A stretch of 64,000 nt of DNA from Duganella sp. Root336D2. GTDB taxonomy: Bacteria > Pseudomonadota > Gammaproteobacteria > Burkholderiales > Burkholderiaceae_D. A program made the translations under genes and the position numbers. Under the pieces are notes generated by a model, which did no database searches, was not told the DNA's origin, and saw only the letters and a list, made by a program, of their open reading frames with translations. Below, piece after piece: positions 8,715-16,918 of the stretch. Each line of letters starts with the position of its first letter. Within the stretch, counting starts at the first letter, position 1. Location of the stretch: NCBI RefSeq assembly GCF_001425005.1, contig NZ_LMDB01000037.1, positions 253,269 to 317,268 on the forward strand, written 5' to 3'.

Positions 8715-9617
8715 ATGGGATACAAAACAATCGCCGATACCATCGGTAACACGCCGCTGGTGCAGCTGGTACGCATCCCCGGCGCGGAAGCGGCCGCGCG
8801 CGGCAACATCATCCTCGGCAAGCTGGAAGGCGACAACCCGGCCGGTTCGGTCAAGGACCGCGCCGCCATGTCGATGCTGCGCCGGGCCGAAGAGCGCGGC
8901 CAGATCAAGCCGGGCGACACCCTGATTGAGGCGACCAGCGGCAATACCGGCATCGCACTGGCCATGGCCGCTGCCATCCGCGGTTACAAAATGATCCTGC
9001 TGATGCCGGAAAACCTGAGCGAAGAGCGGCGCATGAGCATGGCCGCCTACGGCGCCAACATCATCCTGACGCCGAAAACCGGCGGCATGGAATACGCGCG
9101 CGACCTGGCCGAGCAGATGCAGAAGGATGGCAAGGGCATCATCCTCGACCAGTTTGCCAACGGCGACAACCCGCGCGCCCACTACGAAGCCACCGGTCCG
9201 GAAATCTGGCGCGATACCGAAGGCCGCGTGACGCACTTCGTATCGGCCATGGGCACCACCGGCACCATCATGGGGGTGTCGCAATACCTCAAGGAGCAGA
9301 ACGGGAATGTGCGCATCATCGGCGCGCAGCCGGAAGAAGGTTCGTCGATCCCGGGTATCCGCAAATGGCCGGAGGCCTACCTGCCAAAGATTTACGACAA
9401 GGCGCGCGTGGACCAGGTGGAATACGTGTCGCAGGCGGCGGCGGAACGCATGGCGCGCCGGCTGGCTGCTGAAGAGGGTATCTTCTGCGGGATTTCGGCA
9501 GCGGGTGCCTGTGAGATTGCACTGCGCATTTCGCAGCAAGTGGAAAACGCGACGATCGTGTTCATCGTCTGCGATCGCGGCGACCGCTATTTATCGACCG
9601 GGGTGTTCCCGGCATAA
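8715..9617 (+). CDS. cysM: Cysteine synthase B (O-acetylserine sulfhydrylase)
   Basis: A 300-residue PLP enzyme that makes cysteine from O-acetylserine and sulfide or thiosulfate in the cytoplasm. The PLP lysine is Lys47 in NPAGSVKDRA, and the substrate and phosphate loop SGNTG lies at 75-79. GTTGT and the C-terminal FCGISAAGAC segment fit the CysM rather than CysK branch. I start it at the ATG of MGYKTIADTIGNTPL with GCAGGAAC just upstream; an in-frame earlier start would overlap the acetyltransferase and add nine non-conserved residues. A strong GC hairpin follows. Confidence 0.92.
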   Translation: MGYKTIADTIGNTPLVQLVRIPGAEAAARGNIILGKLEGDNPAGSVKDRAAMSMLRRAEERGQIKPGDTLIEATSGNTGIALAMAAAIRGYKMILLMPENLSEERRMSMAAYGANIILTPKTGGMEYARDLAEQMQKDGKGIILDQFANGDNPRAHYEATGPEIWRDTEGRVTHFVSAMGTTGTIMGVSQYLKEQNGNVRIIGAQPEEGSSIPGIRKWPEAYLPKIYDKARVDQVEYVSQAAAERMARRLAAEEGIFCGISAAGACEIALRISQQVENATIVFIVCDRGDRYLSTGVFPA

Positions 9618-9629
9618 GCGAAGCCACGC

Positions 9630-9655
9630 TTCCCCTCCCCGGGCGGGGAGGGGAA
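9630..9655. terminator. GC hairpin between convergent cysM and the small regulator-like gene
   Basis: TTCCCCTCCCC, loop GGGC, GGGGAGGGGAA: a perfect 11-bp stem 12 bases after the cysM stop and 14 bases before the convergent gene's end. It is a plausible bidirectional terminator, although there is no long T-tract on either side. Confidence 0.5.
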
Positions 9656-9669
9656 ACCAAGGACTGGCA

Positions 9670-10008
9670 TCAGCCCTTGTTTTCGGAGCCGACGCCTTCT
9701 TTCGGCTTGAACTGCTTGTCGCTGATGCGGAACTTATTGCGGCGGTCGCCCATCAGGTAGCGCAGGTCACGGATGCTCAGGTCGGAAACCTCGTGCATGC
9801 GGATCAGCAGCGATGCGCCAACCGGCAGGCGGTGGTGGCGGATCTTGGAGATCACAGGCGGTGCGACTTCCAGAGCGCGCGACAGGGCCGCATCGTTCTT
9901 CAGTCGGAGGTTTTCGATCAGGGTGTCGAGCAGACGGTTCGGGTTGTACTGCAGCAGATCATCGCCTTCCGACTCGCTGTTCATATCATTACCGACTTGG
10001 TTGGTCAT
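9670..10008 (-). CDS. Small helix-turn-helix-like conserved protein
   Basis: A 112-residue acidic-to-basic protein. The middle (LLDTLIENLRLKNDAALSRALEVAPPVISKIRHHRLPVGASLLIRMHEVSDLSIRDLRYLMG) reads like an XRE-type helix-turn-helix: AALSRALEVAPPVISKIR would be the two helices. A role in transcription control is therefore possible. The ATG at 10008 has GAAGGAAC about 9 bases upstream, and an in-frame ATG at 9984 is a weaker choice. I recognise the protein only as a conserved type in Oxalobacteraceae/Burkholderiales, without a named function. Confidence 0.6.
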   Translation of the reverse strand: MTNQVGNDMNSESEGDDLLQYNPNRLLDTLIENLRLKNDAALSRALEVAPPVISKIRHHRLPVGASLLIRMHEVSDLSIRDLRYLMGDRRNKFRISDKQFKPKEGVGSENKG

Positions 10009-10254
10009 GTCTTCTGTTCCTTCTCTAAAGTTGTCCTGCTAACGACCCAAATCCTGAGACGGATTCCTGTTTAACAAGTTTCATAATATATACACAATTG
10101 TACAACAGAGCGGTCAGCAGTACTTGCGTGCAACAAAAAATAGTATATTGCTCTCGAAACGCGTTGTCCTATCGCAACATTCTGAGAGAATTCTACCTGA
10201 ATTTTTGTGTTAGGGTAATTCTACACTCTTGTATATCACACAAGTTACACGCAG
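10009..10254. other. AT-rich non-coding spacer upstream of the small HTH-like gene
   Basis: This spacer is clearly more AT-rich than its flanks and has no credible gene. It holds the presumed promoter of the HTH-like gene and the palindrome ACAATTGT near 10094. It also has two related GTTACAC-like stretches near its mltB end. Nothing else is recognised. Confidence 0.4.
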
Positions 10255-11361
10255 TTACAAAGTTTCCTTCATTGAAAGCTTTACTGCACGGCCGAGTTCG
10301 ATTACGGACATGGCATAGAAATAACTTCGGTTGTACTTTGTGATTGAAAAGAAATTATTGCTTCCGACCCAGTATTCGGTAGGGTCGGAACCATTCTGCA
10401 GATCAACCAGGCCGTACAGGCCCGGCGGCAGGTCCGCGTCCGGGTGCACGCCCGCGGCCAGCAGGTCGGCGCCGCTGTATTGGGCTTCCAGCCCGCCGCC
10501 AAGATATTTTTCCCAGCCGCGCTCAGGTGATACGGTTGCCGGATAAGCCAGCCGCGGCGGATCGTCGCGCTTCCAGCCGTGCGCAACCAGGAAATTGGCG
10601 ACGCTGCCGATCGCATCGGCCGGCGAATTGCGCAGGTCGACCTTGCCGTCGCCGTCGAAGTCGACGCCCAGCTTATAGATATTGCCCGGCATGAATTGCG
10701 GCATGCCCACGGCGCCCGCATACGAGCCAGTCAGCGACAAGGGATCGATCCCGGCCTGGCGCGACGACACGATGGCCGCTTCCAGTTCGCTGCGGAAGAA
10801 TTCCATGCGCACTTCGCGGTTCGGCGCCAGCGGATAAGAGAAGGCCAGGGTGGCCAGCACGTCGAGCACGCGGAACCTGCCCATGTCGCGGCCGTAGATG
10901 GTTTCTACGCCAATGATGCCGACAATGATTTCCGCCGGCACGCCATACTGAGCCTCGGCCCGCGCCAGGGTGCTGCGGTTGGCGTTCCAGAACTCGGCGC
11001 CGGCATTGATGCGCCTGGGCTCGATGAAGCGGCTGCTGTAGGCTTGCCAGTTCTTCGGCTTGCCCGGCGGCGCCGGCTTGACCAGCTGCACCGCCGCGTC
11101 GATATAGCGCAGTTCGAGGAACAGCTTTTCCGATTCTGCAATCGGCACGCCGTGCTTCAGTTCCAGCTCGCCCATGAACTGCTGCACCTCTTTCCATTGG
11201 CCGAAGTTGACGAATTCGCCGCTGTAATCGAGGGCCGGTTTCTTCGCTGCTTTTTTAACCTTGGCCGGTTTGTGGACGGCGGCGCCGGCGGCCGGCGCCA
11301 AGGCCAGGCCGAGGCAGGCCACGGCCAGCGCGGTGGTGGGGAATTTTTTTGAAAATCTCAT
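10255..11361 (-). CDS. mltB: Lytic murein transglycosylase B
   Basis: A 368-residue exported peptidoglycan lyase that cleaves the MurNAc-GlcNAc bond to give 1,6-anhydro-MurNAc. A signal peptide (residues 1-27) is followed by a Lys-rich linker. The SLT/MltB catalytic fold carries Glu153 in IGVETIYGR, followed by the family motifs GSYAGAVGMPQFMPG and DFDGDGKVDL (EF-hand-like calcium loop). No lipobox cysteine sits at the signal cleavage site, so it may be soluble in the periplasm rather than a lipoprotein. The start overlaps the end of the transglutaminase gene (ATGA), making it the last gene of a four-gene operon. Confidence 0.9.
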   Translation of the reverse strand: MRFSKKFPTTALAVACLGLALAPAAGAAVHKPAKVKKAAKKPALDYSGEFVNFGQWKEVQQFMGELELKHGVPIAESEKLFLELRYIDAAVQLVKPAPPGKPKNWQAYSSRFIEPRRINAGAEFWNANRSTLARAEAQYGVPAEIIVGIIGVETIYGRDMGRFRVLDVLATLAFSYPLAPNREVRMEFFRSELEAAIVSSRQAGIDPLSLTGSYAGAVGMPQFMPGNIYKLGVDFDGDGKVDLRNSPADAIGSVANFLVAHGWKRDDPPRLAYPATVSPERGWEKYLGGGLEAQYSGADLLAAGVHPDADLPPGLYGLVDLQNGSDPTEYWVGSNNFFSITKYNRSYFYAMSVIELGRAVKLSMKETL

Positions 11362-13376
11362 CGGGATTGCTTCAGCAAACTATGCAGTCGTGCGACCGGG
11401 TTATCCTTTTGCGCCGCTGGTACGCCGTATTTGAGCGCGCCATACAGCTCCAGGAATGCTGTCATGGCCGCTATTTTCTCGCGCGGCAGGTTCGACTGCC
11501 GCACGCGATGGGCCAGGCCCAGTGGGCCTTCGTCCGGCGCCTTGTCCAAGCCATGCCGCGCCAGTTGGCGGCAGAAGGCGCGGTAGGCCGCATCGACCGG
11601 ATCGCGCGTGCGTTCGGTGCGGCGGTATTTCATCAACAGCACTAGTGCTGCGCACAGGGCCAGTCCGGCCAGCAAGCGCCAGTCGGCAAAGGCTGCGGCC
11701 AGTTCTCTAAGGAAATCTTGCTGCCTCATTGGATTGTAATCGAGGATCCATTGATTCCAAGCATTATTCATCGCACTGAGGCCAAAACGCATCTGCGCCA
11801 GCCACGAGCTCTTGTCGCGCGCCAGGTCGGCCAAGCCTTGCAATCCGAAAGGCGCTGCGCGCGGCAAGGCCTGCGCCAGGCTGCTGCGGATGCGCTCCGG
11901 GGCCACGGCGGCGGTCGGGTCGATGCGGGTCCAGCCGCGCTGGGGACCGAGCCAGACTTCGCTCCAGGCATGGGCGTCGGACTGGCGCACCGTGTAATAA
12001 CCGTCGACCGGATTCTGTTCGCCGCCCTGGTAGCCGTTCACCACGCGTGCCGGCAGGCCGGCTGCGCGCATCAGGTAGACGAAGGAGCCGGAAAAGTGTT
12101 CGCAGAATCCCTTGCGCGAATCGAACAGGAATTCGTCGATTTCATCGCGGCCCAGCCGGCCCGGTTCCAGCGTGTATTCGAAGCCTTTACGGAACATGTC
12201 CAGCACGGCGGCGATGGCGGCATCGTCGCCGCGTTCGGCGCGCAGCGCCTGGATCTGGGCCGCATAGCGCAAGGTGCGCGGGTTGTAGCCTTGCGGCAGC
12301 TGCAGCCAGGTCTCCAGCGCCGGCGGTTCAAGAGCCGGCTGTGCGAGGTAAGCCGGGTGCGCCACGGAACTGTAGCGCAGGCGCTTGTCGCTGCTGGCCT
12401 CCACCAGTTGTTCCAGTTCGGCGGTGTAAGCGGCGCCCGCGCCATCGATGTTGGGGCCAGGCTCGCTCAGTTCCAGCATGAACAGGAACTGGCGGCGGCC
12501 CGGTTCCAGTGTCACCTCGTAAGGATAGGCCGGCCCTTTCCAGCTCAGTTGCCGCGCCAGCCGCACCTGGGCCACCGGATGCAGCGGCCGGCCGATGCGG
12601 GTCCAGGCGCGCCCGTCGTAGTTGCTCAGCACCGGACCGCGCCAGTAAAGCTGTTCCGGCGGCGGTGCGGCGCCAAAGAACTGCGCGCGGAATGCCACTT
12701 CTTCCGATAACGCCAGGTTGGTCATGGAGCCGGGCGACATGCTGTCGGACATGCCGCTCTTGCCGCCGGCGGCATCGCCCGGCAGGCCCCACAGCGGCCC
12801 CTGGATGCGCGGGAAGCCGACAAACAGCAGCACGCCCAGCGGCGCGGCAATCAGGAAAATGCGGCCGGCCAGCTTCAGCCGCGCGGCCAGCGGCGGCACG
12901 GCGCCGCTAAGCTGGAAGGTAATCTGCGCCGACAGCAGTACGATGATGGTGGCGATCATCACCAGCGCCGTGAGGATTGATTGCGAGTAGAAGAAATTCG
13001 TCAGCAGCAGGAAGAAGCTGAGGAAGATCACCACGAACAGGTCGCGCCGCGCGTGCATTTCCAGCAGCTTGAAGGTGAGCAGCAGGGTCAGCATGGTGAC
13101 GCCCGGTTCGCGCCCGAGCAGGGTGCGGAAGGTCAGGTAGACGCCGCCCATGGCCAGCAGCGATACCGGCAGCAGCAGCCACATTGGCGGCAGGCGGCTG
13201 CCGCGCAGGGTAATGGCGGCGCGCCAGGCCAGGGTGAGGCAGACCGTGGCCGAAGTCCACAGCGGCAGGTGGCCGAAGTGGGGCGCCAGCACCATCACCG
13301 CCGCCAGCAGGAGCAGCAAGGTATCGGCTTTGTCGCGCGTCAGGCGGCCGGCCATGTTCGACAGGCCGGCAATCAT
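11358..13376 (-). CDS. TgpA-type transmembrane transglutaminase-like protein (DUF3488/TGc/DUF4129)
   Basis: A 672-residue membrane protein. About five or six hydrophobic segments fill the first 200 residues (DUF3488). A periplasmic transglutaminase-like cysteine protease core follows, with Cys425 in GFCEHFSG, His in SDAHAWSEVW and Asp in RIDPT. A further membrane segment (LLAGLALCAALVLLM) precedes a C-terminal cytoplasmic tail. The ATG at 13376 has GGAGG six bases upstream and overlaps the stop of the DUF58 gene. The related Pseudomonas TgpA is essential, but the reaction is not firmly known. The operon with MoxR, DUF58 and MltB suggests an envelope-assembly role. Confidence 0.85.
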   Translation of the reverse strand: MIAGLSNMAGRLTRDKADTLLLLLAAVMVLAPHFGHLPLWTSATVCLTLAWRAAITLRGSRLPPMWLLLPVSLLAMGGVYLTFRTLLGREPGVTMLTLLLTFKLLEMHARRDLFVVIFLSFFLLLTNFFYSQSILTALVMIATIIVLLSAQITFQLSGAVPPLAARLKLAGRIFLIAAPLGVLLFVGFPRIQGPLWGLPGDAAGGKSGMSDSMSPGSMTNLALSEEVAFRAQFFGAAPPPEQLYWRGPVLSNYDGRAWTRIGRPLHPVAQVRLARQLSWKGPAYPYEVTLEPGRRQFLFMLELSEPGPNIDGAGAAYTAELEQLVEASSDKRLRYSSVAHPAYLAQPALEPPALETWLQLPQGYNPRTLRYAAQIQALRAERGDDAAIAAVLDMFRKGFEYTLEPGRLGRDEIDEFLFDSRKGFCEHFSGSFVYLMRAAGLPARVVNGYQGGEQNPVDGYYTVRQSDAHAWSEVWLGPQRGWTRIDPTAAVAPERIRSSLAQALPRAAPFGLQGLADLARDKSSWLAQMRFGLSAMNNAWNQWILDYNPMRQQDFLRELAAAFADWRLLAGLALCAALVLLMKYRRTERTRDPVDAAYRAFCRQLARHGLDKAPDEGPLGLAHRVRQSNLPREKIAAMTAFLELYGALKYGVPAAQKDNPVARLHSLLKQSR

Positions 13377-14353
13377 GCGCCCTCCTTGCCGTACAGCGCC
13401 AGCGCCCGCAGGCATTCGGCGCAATGCGCTTCGCCCAGGCCTTGTGCAATCTCGCGGCCGCCGATGGTGAGGGCATAAGGCAGGGTGCGCCGCTCCGCTT
13501 CCAGCACCCAGGCGGTCAGGCGCGATAGGCGTACTTCGATATCGAGCTGCTGCGGCAGTGCGCCCAGGTCCAGCAGCAGGTCGGATACTGCGCCGCCTTC
13601 GAAATGCTTGCTCACCAGGTTGCCGCCGTCGGCCGGGTGCAGGCGCGCGATCTGGCGCCAGGCAAGGTGGCGCATCGGGTCGCCCGGCTGGTAGCTGCGG
13701 ATGCCGGAGAAATTATCCAGGCCCACGGTGCCGTAGCCGTCTTCGCGCGCCGCACCGGTGGTCGGCAGCGGCGGCGGCGCCGTTTCCGGCTGCGGATAGG
13801 CCAGCACTTTCAAATCCGGCTGCCAATATGACCAGGCGCCGAACAGGCCAAGCGGGAAACGGGTGAACAGGCGCACGCGCGGCGCGGCCAGCCAGCCGCG
13901 TTGCGTCGTCGGGCGCGACAGCACCACGGCCGCGCTGCCCTTGGCGGCGACGTCGATCGCCTGGCGCGGCTCACCTTCGTCCTGGAAACCGAGCCAGAGC
14001 GCATAGCGGTCGCGCGGCGTGGCATTGCGCACCAGCAGTTCGAACTGGGCTTCGTCGCCGGCGAACACCGGTTGGGCACGGCCCGGCGCCAGGTGCAGGA
14101 AGGCCAGGTTCTTGGCCGTCATGTACATGTCGACGATGGCGCACGAGCCGGTGAAGAAGGTCAGCACGAAGCCAAGGCCCAGGTTGTAGTTGATGGAGCC
14201 GACCAGCATGATCAACAGCAGGCCGACAAAGGCGATCCCCGGCTTGGTCGGCAGGATGAAGACGCGGCGCATCACCAGCTGCACTTCGCCGGCTTCCTTT
14301 TCCTTCAGCTGGAACAGCCAGCGGTCAAGCATTCTCCTCGCTGGAGCAAGCAT
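13373..14353 (-). CDS. DUF58-domain membrane-associated protein
   Basis: A 326-residue protein. Two hydrophobic segments (about residues 33-75) are followed by a beta-rich region and the DUF58 signature around GLDNFSGIRSYQPGDPMRHLAWRQIAR. DUF58 proteins nearly always sit next to MoxR AAA ATPases and are thought to be their clients or adaptors; many carry a von Willebrand-like fold. The gene lies three bases after the MoxR stop and overlaps the transglutaminase start. An internal ATG (14332) preceded directly by GAGGAG has too short a spacer, so I keep the first ATG. Confidence 0.8.
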   Translation of the reverse strand: MLAPARRMLDRWLFQLKEKEAGEVQLVMRRVFILPTKPGIAFVGLLLIMLVGSINYNLGLGFVLTFFTGSCAIVDMYMTAKNLAFLHLAPGRAQPVFAGDEAQFELLVRNATPRDRYALWLGFQDEGEPRQAIDVAAKGSAAVVLSRPTTQRGWLAAPRVRLFTRFPLGLFGAWSYWQPDLKVLAYPQPETAPPPLPTTGAAREDGYGTVGLDNFSGIRSYQPGDPMRHLAWRQIARLHPADGGNLVSKHFEGGAVSDLLLDLGALPQQLDIEVRLSRLTAWVLEAERRTLPYALTIGGREIAQGLGEAHCAECLRALALYGKEGA

Positions 14354-14356
14354 GGC

Positions 14357-15277
14357 TTATACCGCTACCGATTTCTGCAGTTGCAGCACCAGGTCGCGGC
14401 TGGCCAGCGCGGTGCCGTGCGAAGACTTGAGCGGCCGCAAACGGTGGGCGCAGACCGGCACCAGCACGGCCTGCACGTCTTCCGGCATGACGTGGTCGCG
14501 GCCTTCCAGCGCAGCCCAGGCGCGCGCCGCCTGCAGCAGGGCCAGCGCGGCGCGCGGGCTCAGGCCTTCGGCAAAGAAACCGTTCTGGCGCGAAGCCTGC
14601 GCCAGCGCCTGCACATAATCGATCAGGGCCGGCGCGGCGTGGATCTGGCGCAGCGCCTGCTGGGCGGCGAACAATTCGGCCGGCGTCATGGACGGCGCCA
14701 GGTGCTTGAGCATCTGGCGCCGGTCTTCGCCCATCAGCAGCGCGCGTTCGGCGGCAGCGTCGGGGTAGCCGAGCGAGATGCACATCAGGAAGCGGTCGAG
14801 CTGCGATTCCGGCAGCGGGAAGGTGCCGACCTGGTGGGTCGGGTTCTGCGTCGCGATCACGAAGAACGGTTCGGGCAGCGGGCGGGTGACGCCATCGGCC
14901 GAGACCTGGCGTTCCTCCATCGCTTCCAGCAGGCCGGATTGGGTCTTCGGCGTGGCGCGGTTGATTTCGTCGGCCAGCAGCACTTGCGTGAAGATCGGGC
15001 CGGGATGGAAGCTGAAGGCATTCAGCTCGCGTTCATAGATCGAAACGCCGGCCACGTCGGCCGGCAGCAGGTCGCTGGTGAACTGGATACGGTTGAACTG
15101 CAGGCCCAGCGACAGCGCCAGGGCGTGCGACAGCGTGGTCTTGCCGACGCCCGGCAAGTCCTCCAGCAACAGGTGGCCGCCAGCCAGCAGGCAGGTCAGC
15201 GACTGCCGTATTTGCAGCTCCTTGCCGACGATGACCTGTCCGACCTGGCGCGCTACGGCGTGTAATTTGGTATACAT
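14357..15277 (-). CDS. MoxR-family AAA+ ATPase
   Basis: A 306-residue AAA+ ATPase (AAA_3 class). Walker A is LPGVGKTTLSHA, Walker B is VLLADEINRA, and sensor 1 is FFVIATQNPTHQ. The C-terminal lid has LSPRAALALLQAARAWA. MoxR ATPases act as chaperones that mature or insert partner complexes. Here the partners are likely the DUF58 and transglutaminase proteins encoded immediately downstream. It is the first gene of the minus-strand operon. The promoter must lie in the 73 bp separating it from the divergent deacetylase-like gene. Confidence 0.9.
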   Translation of the reverse strand: MYTKLHAVARQVGQVIVGKELQIRQSLTCLLAGGHLLLEDLPGVGKTTLSHALALSLGLQFNRIQFTSDLLPADVAGVSIYERELNAFSFHPGPIFTQVLLADEINRATPKTQSGLLEAMEERQVSADGVTRPLPEPFFVIATQNPTHQVGTFPLPESQLDRFLMCISLGYPDAAAERALLMGEDRRQMLKHLAPSMTPAELFAAQQALRQIHAAPALIDYVQALAQASRQNGFFAEGLSPRAALALLQAARAWAALEGRDHVMPEDVQAVLVPVCAHRLRPLKSSHGTALASRDLVLQLQKSVAV

Positions 15278-15350
15278 GGTTTTGGTACGTGGTTTGGTGG
15301 AGCTGGCGCCGCATGGTAGATTACTCGCATTCTATGCGAGAACGCGATTC

Positions 15351-16277
15351 ATGAGCACAGCAATTTACAGCCATCCCGACTGCCAGCGCCACGAAATGGG
15401 CGACTGGCATCCCGAATGTCCGGCGCGCCTGCAAGCCATTGCCGACCAGTTGATCAATGCCCACATCGACGACCTGCTGCAGCACCGCGACGCACCGCTG
15501 GCGGATGAGACTTCGATTGCGCGCAACCATAGCGCCAACGCCATCGCCATCGTGCGCGATCACCTGCCTTCGGCTGGCCAGTACTACCCGATCGACGGCG
15601 ACACTTCGCTCAATGCCCATAGCTGGCAAGCCGCGCGCCGCGCCGCCGGCGCCGCGGTGGCCGCAACCGATGCCGTGATCGACGGTGAAATCGATAATGC
15701 CTTCTGCGCCGTGCGCCCGCCGGGCCACCATGCGCGACCGACCGAGCCGATGGGCTTCTGCCTGTTCAATAATGTGGCGATCGCCGTCAAGCATGCGCTC
15801 GAGGTGCGCGGCCTGGAGCGCGTAGCGGTGGTGGACTTCGACGTCCACCATGGCAACGGCACCGAGGAAGCGCTGCTCGACGAGCCGCGCGCGCTGATGG
15901 TGAGCTTTTTCCAGCATCCCTTCTATCCCTATTGCGAAGTGCTGCCGGAGACGCCCAACCGCGTCAACGTGCCGGTGCCGGCTGGATCCAAGGGCGACAC
16001 GGTGCGCGCGCTGGTGCAGGAGAAGTGGCTGCCTGCGCTGCATGCCTTCAAGCCGCAGATGATCTTCATCTCGGCCGGTTTCGATGCCCACCGCGAGGAC
16101 GACCTGGGCGGCATGGGCCTGGTGGAAGCCGATTACGCGTGGATGACGCAGCAGGTGATGGAGGTCGCGCGCCAGCATGCGCATGGCCGCATCGTGAGCT
16201 GCCTGGAAGGCGGCTACAACCTGTCGGCCCTGGGCCGCAGCGTGGTCGCCCATGTAAAGGCCCTGGCCGAGATCTGA
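15351..16277 (+). CDS. Histone-deacetylase-fold amidohydrolase
   Basis: A 308-residue zinc hydrolase of the HDAC/acetoin-utilisation/acetylpolyamine amidohydrolase superfamily. Active-site motifs are RPPGHHARPTEPMGFCLFNN (the His pair), VDFDVHHGNGTEE (Asp and His zinc ligands) and SAGFDAHREDDLGG (Asp ligand). Bacterial members deacetylate small acetylated amines or proteins; the substrate here is unknown. I start it at ATG 15351 (MSTAIYSHPDCQRHEMGDWHPE), where family similarity begins. It lies one base upstream of the next gene, so they are probably cotranscribed. Confidence 0.85.
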   Translation: MSTAIYSHPDCQRHEMGDWHPECPARLQAIADQLINAHIDDLLQHRDAPLADETSIARNHSANAIAIVRDHLPSAGQYYPIDGDTSLNAHSWQAARRAAGAAVAATDAVIDGEIDNAFCAVRPPGHHARPTEPMGFCLFNNVAIAVKHALEVRGLERVAVVDFDVHHGNGTEEALLDEPRALMVSFFQHPFYPYCEVLPETPNRVNVPVPAGSKGDTVRALVQEKWLPALHAFKPQMIFISAGFDAHREDDLGGMGLVEADYAWMTQQVMEVARQHAHGRIVSCLEGGYNLSALGRSVVAHVKALAEI

Positions 16278-16278
16278 G

Positions 16279-16881
16279 ATGCTGTCGCTGTTGCTTGCGC
16301 TGGCCGCTGCCAGCGCCTTTCCCTATGAATCGCTGGCCACGCCGGCCAGCTGCACCCTGCCTGAGTGGCCGCGCGAAGCCGTGCGCTATGAAGTCGAGGG
16401 CACGACCACGCTGCAATTCCAGCTTGGCGCCGACGGCGCCGTGCGCAATGCGCAGGTGAGGCAGGGCAGCGGCTGGGGCATCCTGGACCAGGCGGCGCTG
16501 GCCGGCCTGGCGCGCTGCCGCTTCAAACCGGGCCTGGCCGCGGCACGCGAGGACACGGTTTTCCCGCTGCAGTACGCCTGGACGCTGGAAGGCCCGGCGC
16601 CGCTGCGGCCCATGCTGCTGCCCGGCAGCTGCGGCCCGTCGCAGCGCTTCCTGCGCTACGATAACCTCGACCAGCGGCCCGATGGCCGCGCCTCCATCAA
16701 GCTGCGGTTCCTGGTCGACGCCGAGGGCAAGGCCCGGCGTATCGTGCCGGAGGCGGCGCATTTCGATGCCGCGGTGGTGCGCGATGCGGTAAGCTGGCTG
16801 CAAACTTGTCGTTTCGGCATCTCGCCCAAGGCCAGCGGCGCCCGGACCGACACCTCGTTCGGCAGGGTGGTCTTGAGGTAA
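16279..16881 (+). CDS. Exported protein with two TonB_C-like repeats
   Basis: A 200-residue protein with a short signal peptide (LLLALAAASAFP). Two TonB C-terminal-type modules follow: residues about 23-95 (TTTLQFQLGADGAVRNAQV ... DQAALAGLARCRFKPG) and about 115-190 (ASIKLRFLVDAEGKARRIV ... DAVSWLQTCRF). Each module keeps the paired beta-strand pattern and the conserved closing (A)-x-C-R-F. There is no TonB-type inner-membrane anchor plus Pro-rich spacer, so it is unlikely to energise a receptor itself. It may bind partner proteins in the periplasm. It starts one base after the deacetylase-like stop. Confidence 0.7.
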   Translation: MLSLLLALAAASAFPYESLATPASCTLPEWPREAVRYEVEGTTTLQFQLGADGAVRNAQVRQGSGWGILDQAALAGLARCRFKPGLAAAREDTVFPLQYAWTLEGPAPLRPMLLPGSCGPSQRFLRYDNLDQRPDGRASIKLRFLVDAEGKARRIVPEAAHFDAAVVRDAVSWLQTCRFGISPKASGARTDTSFGRVVLR

Positions 16882-16918
16882 AATGGCGGATTGTTCATTC
16901 GATTCGTAAGGCAAGAGC

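Noticed and set aside
16279..16881. Classical TonB energy transducer
   Set aside because: There is a cleavable-type signal but no retained membrane anchor or Pro-rich periplasm-spanning segment, and two C-terminal modules instead of one.
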